Assembly: GCA_009782785.1 (NCBI GenBank)
Contig: WRIJ01000004.1
Span: forward strand, 79,065 to 143,064
Source of the DNA: Propionibacteriaceae bacterium
Lineage (GTDB): Bacteria > Actinomycetota > Actinomycetes > Propionibacteriales > Propionibacteriaceae
DNA: 64,000 bases
Direction: 5' to 3'
Shown here: in pieces, positions 36,901 through 42,879 of the stretch
Position numbering within the stretch: the stretch's first letter is position 1
Layout of the letters: every line of letters begins with the position of its first letter
The notes under the pieces: model-generated
Databases searched by the model: none
What the model saw: only the letters and a program-made list of their open reading frames with translations
What the model was told of the DNA's origin: nothing
Program-made: the position numbers and the translations under genes

Positions 36901-37630
36901 CGTACCGCTGGCCCTTCATGAGGTGTTCGCAAACTTCGCTCAAGCTGCACAGACGTGGACGAGGGCGAGAGCATCCCTGAACCGTGTCACGGCGATCATC
37001 GATGCTACACCGATAGGGATCGGCGATGTGGAGGTTCGGGAAGCCGAGGAGGCCCCGACACTCGTAGCGAAGAATCTGTCGATCGGGTGGCCAGGGTATT
37101 CCTCGGTTGCTCAAGGTTTAGATCTTGGAGTAGCGCCAGGGCAGGCCGTCGGTGTCATGGGGCCTTCGGGTGTGGGGAAGACCACCTTGGCTGCCACGAT
37201 CATGGGACTCATTCCACCGGTGGATGGTGAGTTGGTCACGCAGGGCCGGGTTGGCTATTTGGCTCAGGACGCCCATATTTTCTCGACGTCGATAGCGGAG
37301 AACGTACGTATCGGGAACAAGAATGCGACCGATGATGAGGTACGAGCGGCACTAGATGAGGCAGGGTTGGATCTCTCCTTGGATCGACAAACCGGTGAAA
37401 TGGGGGTGGGATTGTCTGGAGGTGAGGCTCGACGCTTAGCGCTGGCGCGGTTGTTTGTGGGGAACTATCGATTGTTGATTCTCGATGAACCCACCGAGCA
37501 CCTGGATCGTGAAACTGCTGACGTACTCATGGATGAGCTGTTTGCAGGGGTGAAACGTCGTCCGATCCTGGTGATCTCCCACGATGAGTCGGTCGCTGCG
37601 CGCTGCGACCACATCCTCACCATGACATAG
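33929..37630 (+). CDS. cydDC: fused CydD-CydC ABC transporter for cytochrome bd assembly
   Basis: Both half-transporters of the thiol/heme exporter required for bd oxidase assembly are on one 1233-aa chain. The first half has membrane helices (about 40-330) and an ATPase with AGRSGAGKTT, signature LSVGERRR and LLILDEPTAGLD. A disordered acidic linker of about 85 residues follows. The second half has AVGVRFFGITRGVFRYLERL, then GPSGVGKTT, LSGGEARR and LLILDEPTEHLD. A hairpin repeat (35007-35046) is translated in frame between the first membrane domain and its ATPase (about residues 360-373). ATG at 33929 follows GAAGGG. It lies downstream of cydAB2 but is separated by a terminator and repeats. 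Confidence 0.92.
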   Translation: MADETPTAKTATTATPGKATPDKPRTGGPIDPRLISRASATKGYLISGVVVGCLTAVLILFQAHLISTSVTDVFSFTDEGKHSFDGVWLAAVLLGLVLAGRALLSWLSAWLAQRTSAAVKSQLRRDILAARLTHPAHQTSSSSSLVNLVTGGLDALDGYFSKYLPQLLLAVTVPLILLVAVLTQDLLSGVIIAATIPFIPLLMMLIGKNTEKRIATRWAFQARLASHFADLIAGLPTLQVFGRAKAQAQGLKRTEHANRRETLGILRWAFLSAFSLELFATLAVAVIAVTIGTRLNNGGMEFSVALFVLILAPEAYLPLRQVGVHYHDSAHGLAAAEEAFREIDRAGAPKAENSSVDPTMDSASRPGGLRRMTEDEGGVSQAGDDGGGRLTEDGGVTQVLGDGSTYPPSIKASHLAYSYPGTDTLVTSGAFELNPGEVVALAGRSGAGKTTILHCLLGFLTPDPHGCAEPTLVLGGVDADHIDWERWRATIAYVPQIPGMLDGTIADNVRLGCREASDEQVRQALDSAGAGNLDPTREVGEEGEGLSVGERRRVGIARALARIHYGDARLLILDEPTAGLDADTEAQVLLGLRESGATALVVSHREAVLETADRVVEVTQAVMVPAPMSLDEVPDGGVVAGDATDDTPAESDAAPEQSDQGNSSESDVETPQTPGEMTDNPPPESSPSTPEKSPELDGEAKPVPKLLQTRSPLLRLVYRLLNAVPNAKARLALAVLLSAAASAATIALMGTSAWLLSKAATEPGFQALAVAAVGVRFFGITRGVFRYLERLVGHEIALSMQSALRLKTYQALAKTTLLGRKQGDLLVRVVADVNAIEDVIVRIVQPFLSAGVVVLGVCVILAIYSPGVALAVLVSAIVGGLLVPWLTQRVSQRDDARAVPLRGELGMVVHDLSRNALDLAAYGARDESIRRLDAVDQALVAVEERSAWAKGIGAGLQVLASGIGIIGGLVIGAQAVVDGSLVRTMLAVMVLVPLALHEVFANFAQAAQTWTRARASLNRVTAIIDATPIGIGDVEVREAEEAPTLVAKNLSIGWPGYSSVAQGLDLGVAPGQAVGVMGPSGVGKTTLAATIMGLIPPVDGELVTQGRVGYLAQDAHIFSTSIAENVRIGNKNATDDEVRAALDEAGLDLSLDRQTGEMGVGLSGGEARRLALARLFVGNYRLLILDEPTEHLDRETADVLMDELFAGVKRRPILVISHDESVAARCDHILTMT
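35007..35046 (+). repeat. hairpin repeat inside the cydDC reading frame
   Basis: TGGATTCTGCGAG ... CTCCGCAGAATGAC, the TTCTGC/GCAGAA stem variant, encodes DSASRPGGLRRMT in the linker between membrane and ATPase domains. Confidence 0.85.
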
Positions 37631-37811
37631 GTGAGGGTTTTGGCCACTTCCTGCCCACAGGTTGCGTGGACCTGAAAGATGTTATCCACAAGGTATGCAC
37701 CTTCCAGCAATCTCGTCAGTGAAACTCCCATAGTTATGTCTAGAGAGGAGTCGTATGGTAACATCGAACTTAACATCAATGATGACGAAAATAGTGACGA
37801 AGGGAGGCTTG

Positions 37812-37997
37812 ATGCGTACGACTGTCACTGTCGATGATGCGTTGATGAGTGAAGCGCAACGATTGGCCCCAGCAGCGAAAACCTCAGAACTGTTCAGCAT
37901 AGGATTGAAAGCGTTCATTCGGCAAGAGAAAGCGAAGCGTTTGGCTGCCTTGGGAGGATCCATTCCTGAATTTGTTACGCCTCTCAGGAACAGATGA
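37812..37997 (+). CDS. vapB: VapB-type antitoxin
   Basis: A 61-aa protein starting MRTTVTVDDALMSEAQRLA, the standard VapB ribbon-helix start, with a C-terminal basic segment that would wrap the toxin. GGGAGG lies just upstream of ATG 37812. The frame is also open from ATG 37755, which has its own AGAGGAG, so a longer form with 19 extra residues is possible. It overlaps the vapC start by 4 bases, the coupled arrangement of type II toxin-antitoxin pairs. Confidence 0.82.
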   Translation: MRTTVTVDDALMSEAQRLAPAAKTSELFSIGLKAFIRQEKAKRLAALGGSIPEFVTPLRNR

Positions 37998-38368
37998 TGC
38001 GAGGTGTGCTCGTAGACACTTCTGTGTGGAGTGAGCATTTCCGTCAGGAACAAGAATCCCTGGTTGATTTACTCACGCAGGGGCTTGTTGCCAGTCACGA
38101 GCTGGTCATTGAAGAATTGGCTTTGAGTATGTCGGCACACCACCTCCTGGTGCTCCATGACATCGCTGGGTTAGAAACGCTGCCAGCAGCAACGATGGAA
38201 GAGTATCTTCGGTTTGTGGAGCGCTATGACATAGCTGGGGAAGGTATCGGATGCGTTGATACCCACCTTCTCATCTCCTGCAAGCTCGTAGGTGCAGGGC
38301 TATGGACATTCGACACCCATCTTGCCAGAGCAGCAGACCGCTGCGGAATCGATGCGTATACTCCTTGA
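37994..38368 (+). CDS. vapC: VapC-type PIN-domain ribonuclease toxin
   Basis: The 124-aa PIN protein has the acidic active-site residues in order: Asp in LVDTSVW, Glu in VIEELALS, Asp in GCVDTHLLIS and Asp in TFDTHLARAAD. VapC toxins cleave tRNA or rRNA and are held by VapB. Its ATGATG start overlaps the vapB stop. All catalytic residues look intact. Confidence 0.88.
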   Translation: MMRGVLVDTSVWSEHFRQEQESLVDLLTQGLVASHELVIEELALSMSAHHLLVLHDIAGLETLPAATMEEYLRFVERYDIAGEGIGCVDTHLLISCKLVGAGLWTFDTHLARAADRCGIDAYTP

Positions 38369-38390
38369 GGTCGTGCCATGGCAGTTCTCG

Positions 38391-39704
38391 CTACACCGCT
38401 TCGCCTGATTCCACTCGGCTGACAACAAGAGCTTGGGTTCGCTGCGTGGTGGGAGTGAGGATAATCGTGGCGGAGTGAAGCCCGGAGAGCTTGAGTTTTC
38501 GGCGAAGTACGGCAGGGTCGATATCGAGTCCGCGTACCTTAATCTCGAGGGTACCAATCTGATGGGTGCGTACCCACTCTTTAAGGTTTTTCTCGGTGTA
38601 GTCGAAGGTTTCGTGAACCTGGAAAGGTGTTGCGAAAGGAGTACGAACGAGTCGATCTCCACTGAGGTAAGCAATGCCTGCTGCGATCAGGTGAGAGTCG
38701 GTCATTCGGGCAACCTCAGCGATCCCTCCAGCCCGGATAACTGCCGCATCAGGTTCATAGACGAACTCGCCGATCGCCCCAGGAGAGGGAAGTGTGCCGC
38801 CGCCAACGAAGAGACTAAACGCGCGGACAGTCATGCCGGGTAAGTCACTGGTGAGTACAACCACTTCACGTCGGCCATCCTCGTTAAAGCCCGACCAGAG
38901 TGTGGTTTCAACCAGCGTACCTCGATGGGAGACCCAGGTGACCTGAGAGTCCTGGGGTAGGAGGTGTCGAGGGAACCCGGGGGCAAGTTTGACGACGAGT
39001 CCACCCGGCACCTGGGGGAGTAGTGACTCGACGAAAGACCAGGACGGGCTGAGGTCATCTACATCCCAGGACCGTCCTCGGGCAGTACGTCGCGCCGGGT
39101 CAAGGAAGAGTGCGTGATGGTCCTCGGTGGGAATCCAGTCGGTAGACATGGTGAGGTCCGTTGTTCGTACCTCATAGGATGGAGCCACATCGTCACTGTG
39201 GGCACCCACACGTCCGTCACCCTGCGCGAGGTCGCAGGGTCCAGAATCCACACAGGCCATGGTGATGCTCGTGGTTCGGGTGTGATGTCGGAGATTTGCT
39301 TCAGCGAAAATGGCGAGGATGGGATCGCGTTCAAACCCCACAACGTTCCCTCCAGCACTGAGAAAACCCAAAGAGTCGATGCCCACCCCACATCCGGCAT
39401 CGGTAAGCGCACGCACCCCACAGTCAACCAGCCGCCCGGCCCTCCACTGCGCTACCTCCCACCGGGTTGCTTGCTCGAGAGAGTCACGGGTCAAGAAGAG
39501 CGACCCCGCCAGGTCCCCTAACTTACGTACCCCGCGTCGTCGACAAGCAACCAGATCAGCAACCGCTGATGCCTTCTCACTCGGCAGAGTGCGCCGAAGT
39601 GCCGTGGCAGCTTGCAGGGATGAAGGGTCATCGAAACTCTCAGCGAGCTCTATGGCATCGTGAGCATCATCCGATACTAGCCACGCGGCCACCTCAACAT
39701 CCAT
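38391..39704 (-). CDS. class I SAM-dependent methyltransferase with THUMP-like C-terminal domain
   Basis: The 437-aa protein matches a conserved actinobacterial family: an N-terminal helical part, a SAM-binding core (DAGCGVGIDSLGFLSAGGNVVGFERD), the motif HALFLDPARRTARGR, and a C-terminal THUMP-like region (EWVRTHQIGTLEIKVRGLDI and LRRKLKLSG). The target is probably RNA, but none is known to me. A hairpin repeat (39216-39244) is translated in frame after NLRHHTRTTSITMACVD. ATG at 39704 is chosen because TAGGCT lies 7 bases upstream, giving a leaderless start. Confidence 0.8.
   Translation of the reverse strand: MDVEVAAWLVSDDAHDAIELAESFDDPSSLQAATALRRTLPSEKASAVADLVACRRRGVRKLGDLAGSLFLTRDSLEQATRWEVAQWRAGRLVDCGVRALTDAGCGVGIDSLGFLSAGGNVVGFERDPILAIFAEANLRHHTRTTSITMACVDSGPCDLAQGDGRVGAHSDDVAPSYEVRTTDLTMSTDWIPTEDHHALFLDPARRTARGRSWDVDDLSPSWSFVESLLPQVPGGLVVKLAPGFPRHLLPQDSQVTWVSHRGTLVETTLWSGFNEDGRREVVVLTSDLPGMTVRAFSLFVGGGTLPSPGAIGEFVYEPDAAVIRAGGIAEVARMTDSHLIAAGIAYLSGDRLVRTPFATPFQVHETFDYTEKNLKEWVRTHQIGTLEIKVRGLDIDPAVLRRKLKLSGLHSATIILTPTTQRTQALVVSRVESGEAV
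39216..39244. repeat. short hairpin repeat inside the methyltransferase reading frame
   Basis: GTCACCCTGCGCGAGGTCGC to GGGTCCAG is the 29-base short form with a CCCTGC/GCAGGG stem. It is read on the minus strand as SGPCDLAQGD. Confidence 0.85.
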
Positions 39705-39711
39705 GGTCGAT

Positions 39712-39717
39712 AGCCTA
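39712..39717 (-). promoter_or_regulatory. -10 box of leaderless promoter for the methyltransferase gene
   Basis: Minus-strand TAGGCT, 7-base spacer, then ATG at 39704. Confidence 0.45.
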
Positions 39718-39773
39718 GCTTGCCCAAGGTGAGGTACGTGGACACAACGACTCAGGACCATGGGTGAGCACAG

Positions 39774-39779
39774 TACGAT
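39774..39779 (+). promoter_or_regulatory. -10 box of leaderless promoter for the MaoC-like gene
   Basis: TACGAT, spacer GGACTC, then ATG at 39786. Confidence 0.55.
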
Positions 39780-39785
39780 GGACTC

Positions 39786-40250
39786 ATGACTGAGTTTGAC
39801 TGGTTGGATGCCATCACTGCTGGTGACACTTTCGGCTCTGAGACCCCAATCGAGGTGACCTCAGAAGAGATCATCGAGTTCGCTCGTACCTATGATCCCC
39901 AACCGGGACACCTTGATGAAGCCACCGCACGAGAAACAGCCTTCGAGGGATTGTCAGCCTCAGGATGGCTCACCGCAGCTCTCACCATGAAACTCTTGTG
40001 TGATGCTGGTTTCACTGACACGATCGGACTGGGGGTCACCCTCGAGTGGCCGACCGCCACACGACCAGGGGACATACTCCACCTCCAAGGACGGATCACT
40101 TCGAAACGGCGTTCACAGTCGCGCCCTGGTGTGGGAATCTTGGGAATCGAGTACGAGACACTCAATCAGTTAGGTGAGGTGCGCCAGCGTACCCAAGCAA
40201 CACTGCGAGCAACCGAGTCTTTCCACGCACGGCTTTCCCCGCCATCTTGA
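39786..40250 (+). CDS. MaoC-like hot-dog fold dehydratase
   Basis: The 154-aa protein has the R-specific hydratase pattern: EIIEFARTYDPQPGHLDEATA, with the catalytic Asp and His, then GLSASGWLTAALTMKLL and RPGDILHLQGRITSKR. MaoC proteins hydrate enoyl-CoA or related thioesters. No fatty-acid genes adjoin it, so the substrate is open. It is divergent from the methyltransferase gene, with both starts leaderless. Confidence 0.83.
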   Translation: MTEFDWLDAITAGDTFGSETPIEVTSEEIIEFARTYDPQPGHLDEATARETAFEGLSASGWLTAALTMKLLCDAGFTDTIGLGVTLEWPTATRPGDILHLQGRITSKRRSQSRPGVGILGIEYETLNQLGEVRQRTQATLRATESFHARLSPPS

Positions 40251-40294
40251 GTACGGAGAGCCCCCACGTCCTCTGTCCCTGAAATTCTTCTCGC

Positions 40295-40333
40295 GTACAC
40301 AGTTAACGGTCATCACGACTGTTAACTGTGTAC
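40295..40333. promoter_or_regulatory. 39-base near-perfect palindrome upstream of a HicA-like pair
   Basis: Arms GTACACAGTTAAC and GTTAACTGTGTAC are perfect complements (13 bases) and continue inward (GTC ... GAC) around ATCAC. It lies in the 315-base gap 40251-40565. There is no T-run, so it is more likely an operator or RNA hairpin than a terminator. A TTATCCACA (DnaA-box sequence) is 12 bases on. I see nothing else definite in this gap. Confidence 0.6.
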
Positions 40334-40565
40334 AGGAGTAGAAATTATCCACAGAAACTAATTTCTGTGACCCTTTCTTGATTGGATTGACCATTGTCTT
40401 GGTATGAGAGTTGATAGACAAGCCCGTGAAAGAGCCAGGTGCTTGCCATGATGCGAGGTGGTGTGCTCACCATCAGCCAGGCAAATTCTGTGAGGGTGAA
40501 TGGTGATATAACGCAGGTTATTAGGCTTGGTGCTATCTTGGCACTTCACACGAGGGGGTTGGATA

Positions 40566-40772
40566 ATGGATAAAGACACCAAGGAACTATTGAAAGAAGC
40601 TGAGAAGCAGGGATTTACCGTTATCATTAAGAAGAAGGGTCACCCGGTGATCTATCTAGATGGCGTACGCATTACTACTTTCAGTGGAAGCACTAGCGAT
40701 TGGAGAGCGTTTCGCAACTCTCTGGCGCATTTGAAGAGAGCGGGTTTTCAGTGGCCTGCACGGAAAAGATAG
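40566..40772 (+). CDS. HicA-like small protein
   Basis: The 68-aa protein shows the HicA/dsRBD-like pattern: KELLKEAEKQGFTVIIKKKGHPVIYL, then TFSGSTSDWRAFRNSLAHLKRAGFQWP, including the conserved KGH histidine. HicA toxins are mRNA interferases. Related actinobacterial proteins are found in two-gene units like this one. The downstream gene starts 9 bases after the stop. ATG at 40566 follows a GAGGGGG stretch. Confidence 0.55.
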   Translation: MDKDTKELLKEAEKQGFTVIIKKKGHPVIYLDGVRITTFSGSTSDWRAFRNSLAHLKRAGFQWPARKR

Positions 40773-40780
40773 GAATCGAC

Positions 40781-41074
40781 ATGGAATACAATGCAACGGC
40801 AATCCTCGGATGCGACTTCCAGCAGATGACCGAAGAAGAAACAGACGCTCTTCTTGATCGGTACACAGGCAATTGTCCTGCCATCGGTAGTGGTATCACT
40901 GGTGCCACAGAGCTCGTTATTACTATTGATTCTGACTCTTTGGACCGGGCAACTCAGAAAGCAAGATCAATGTTCATTGGACTTGAACTCGTGGGCATGG
41001 AAGTCATTGAAACAGTGGTATGGGATCTTCGTACTTCAATTTTGGAATCAAGCAAGGAACTATTGCTCGCATAA
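40781..41074 (+). CDS. small acidic partner protein of the HicA-like gene
   Basis: A 97-aa protein (MEYNATAILGCDFQQMTEEE ...) of acidic character with alternating strands and helices. I do not recognise a named domain. Its position right behind the HicA-like gene suggests a toxin-antitoxin or otherwise cooperating pair, with this protein as the likely antitoxin or sensor. ATG at 40781 is chosen over the frame opening at 40700 because that would overlap the upstream gene by 70 bases. Confidence 0.5.
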   Translation: MEYNATAILGCDFQQMTEEETDALLDRYTGNCPAIGSGITGATELVITIDSDSLDRATQKARSMFIGLELVGMEVIETVVWDLRTSILESSKELLLA

Positions 41075-41129
41075 CTTACCACCAGCTGCAGAATGACAAT
41101 CATGGGTCACGACTGTCACAGATATCCGG

Positions 41130-41135
41130 TAAGGT
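41130..41135 (+). promoter_or_regulatory. -10 box of leaderless promoter for pheA
   Basis: TAAGGT, six G residues, then ATG at 41142. Confidence 0.6.
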
Positions 41136-41141
41136 GGGGGG

Positions 41142-42077
41142 ATGCTCGGATACTTGGGTCCTGAGGGGACCTTCACCCATGAAGCCTTAATCTCATTGAA
41201 CCTCGACGACACCACGCAGGCGTACTCATCGGTTGGCGAGTGCCTGGACGCTGTGAGAGCAGGTCAGGTGAGCGCTGGTATGGTTCCGATCGAGAACTCG
41301 GTCGAAGGGGTTGTCACGGCTACCAGTGATTCGATCTCGAATGGTGACCCCCTCCAGATCAGAGCCGAGGTTCTCCTGCCTGTGGTCTTCGGGTTGTACG
41401 TACGCCCAGGTACCCAGCTAGCAGACGTACGCCACGTCATCACCCATCCTCATGCCGCTGCGCAAGTACGCCACTGGCTGGCCGAGAAACTCCCACAAGC
41501 GGAGATCACCGAGAAAGGCTCCACGGCCGCCGCAGCGCAGGAGGTCTCTCACAAGGATTCCTCGTACGACGCAGCGATCTGTTCAACGGGCGCTGGTGAA
41601 CTCTATGGGCTCACCGCTGCCGCTTCTGGGATTGCGGACAACCCGAACGCTGTGACCCGCTTCATCCTCGTCTCGCGCCCTTTCACTCCTGAGGAACCTT
41701 GCGGCCACGATAAGACAAGTTTGGTGGTCTATCTCAATGATGACCATCCTGGTGGGTTGATGGAGGTTCTTGACCAGTTCTCTCTGCGCGGGATCAACTT
41801 GTGCCGCATCGAGTCCCGGCCTGCCAAAGACAAGATGGGCAACTACCATTTCTCTATTGATGCCGAGGGGCATGTGGCTGAGCGCCGCCTCCAGGAAGCC
41901 CTCATGGGTCTTCACCGTACCTGCCGCGATGTGGTTTTCTTGGGTTCGTATGCTCGCGCTGACCAGGTGGCCCAGAGCGTCAAAGAGTCAGTACGCGACG
42001 TGGACTTTGAGGAAGCCGACACGTGGATGTCTCGAATCCTTCACCCCGGGTTCCGTGGGGTGAGTCCACAAGAGTAG
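41142..42077 (+). CDS. pheA: prephenate dehydratase
   Basis: It converts prephenate to phenylpyruvate in phenylalanine synthesis. The 311-aa protein has the dehydratase domain (LGYLGPEGTFTHEAL, VPIENSVEGVV, and NAVTRFILVSR with the catalytic Thr-Arg-Phe) and a C-terminal ACT domain with the phenylalanine-binding ESRP motif (CRIESRPAKDKMGNYHF). It lacks a chorismate mutase domain, as is usual in actinomycetes. An adenylate-kinase-like gene follows after 39 bases. Confidence 0.94.
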   Translation: MLGYLGPEGTFTHEALISLNLDDTTQAYSSVGECLDAVRAGQVSAGMVPIENSVEGVVTATSDSISNGDPLQIRAEVLLPVVFGLYVRPGTQLADVRHVITHPHAAAQVRHWLAEKLPQAEITEKGSTAAAAQEVSHKDSSYDAAICSTGAGELYGLTAAASGIADNPNAVTRFILVSRPFTPEEPCGHDKTSLVVYLNDDHPGGLMEVLDQFSLRGINLCRIESRPAKDKMGNYHFSIDAEGHVAERRLQEALMGLHRTCRDVVFLGSYARADQVAQSVKESVRDVDFEEADTWMSRILHPGFRGVSPQE

Positions 42078-42116
42078 AGTTGTGCACAGTGACCTCATCA
42101 GGAAAGGACACGATCA

Positions 42117-42677
42117 GTGAGGCTGTTGATCATGGGCCCTCCGGGGGCTGGTAAAGGAACCCAGGGTACGAAAGTTGCTGAAGAACTGGGGATCCCGGAA
42201 ATCTCAACTGGTGCCGTCTTTCGTTGGAATATCGCCCACGAAACAAAGCTAGGTATCAAGGTCAAGAAGATCATTGACGCTGGCGATCTCGTACCCGACT
42301 GCATTGTTGAAGCTTTGGTCGAGGATCGTCTCGCACAACCTGATTGTGCATCAGGGTTCCTTCTTGATGGGTTCCCGCGTACGATTCACCAAGCCCATGG
42401 GCTGGATACGATTATGGGTAATCTTCAGATCGCACTTGACGCAGTGATCAGCCTCATTGTGGATGCCGAGACCCTCGCGTACCGCATGAAGAAGAGGGCC
42501 ACCATTGAGGGGCGTACGGACGACACTGAAGAAACGATGCGCCACCGCATTGAGGTGTACACCCGCGAAACAGCGCCATTACTGGCGTACTATCGCGAGC
42601 GCGAGTTGCTGAAGGACGTGGACGGCATCGGTGATGTCGACACAGTCCACGATCGCATCATTGCCGCCTTAGCCTAA
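42117..42677 (+). CDS. adk: adenylate kinase-like protein (short LID form)
   Basis: The 186-aa P-loop kinase starts MRLLIMGPPGAGKGTQGTKV and has GFLLDGFPRTIHQAHGLD and RRxDD-like RTDDTEETMRHRIEVY, without the long zinc LID, as in other actinobacterial Adk. The usual STGDMLR/FRA segment reads STGAVFRWNI, so the common Asp is Ala. The position after pheA is also unlike the usual secY-adk-map order, so it may be a paralogue rather than the housekeeping enzyme. GTG at 42117 follows AGGAAAGGA. Confidence 0.75.
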   Translation: MRLLIMGPPGAGKGTQGTKVAEELGIPEISTGAVFRWNIAHETKLGIKVKKIIDAGDLVPDCIVEALVEDRLAQPDCASGFLLDGFPRTIHQAHGLDTIMGNLQIALDAVISLIVDAETLAYRMKKRATIEGRTDDTEETMRHRIEVYTRETAPLLAYYRERELLKDVDGIGDVDTVHDRIIAALA

Positions 42678-42857
42678 CTAGCGGTTGAACATCCGCGAGA
42701 AGAAGCCCTCGGGTTTCGCAGCGGCGATCTCTTCCTCGGTGTGCTTGCCACCACACCACTGATCAGTGGGTACGGTCGCCTTCACACTAGCGATGTGCTG
42801 GCCGCAGCCAGCCCAGGTGGTTTTTCCGCACACATGGCAGGGAACTGGTCGACACAT
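42678..42857 (-). CDS. small Cys-rich (zinc-ribbon-like) protein downstream of CoA-disulfide reductase
   Basis: A 59-aa frame from ATG 42857, with AAAGGAA upstream, begins MCRPVPCHVCGKTTWAGCGQ and ends GFFSRMFNR. The CxxCGKTTWAGCGQH pattern is found in a widespread family of small proteins of unknown role and should bind a metal. It starts 22 bases after the stop of the CoA-disulfide reductase gene, on the same strand, so it belongs to that operon. Its stop touches the convergent adk-like stop. Confidence 0.72.
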   Translation of the reverse strand: MCRPVPCHVCGKTTWAGCGQHIASVKATVPTDQWCGGKHTEEEIAAAKPEGFFSRMFNR

Positions 42858-42879
42858 GAGGATTCCTTTCGATGGTGTC

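Noticed and set aside
40448..40573. 41-codon frame starting ATGATGCGAGG just before the HicA-like gene
   Set aside because: No Shine-Dalgarno or domain, and it overlaps the start of the better-supported gene.
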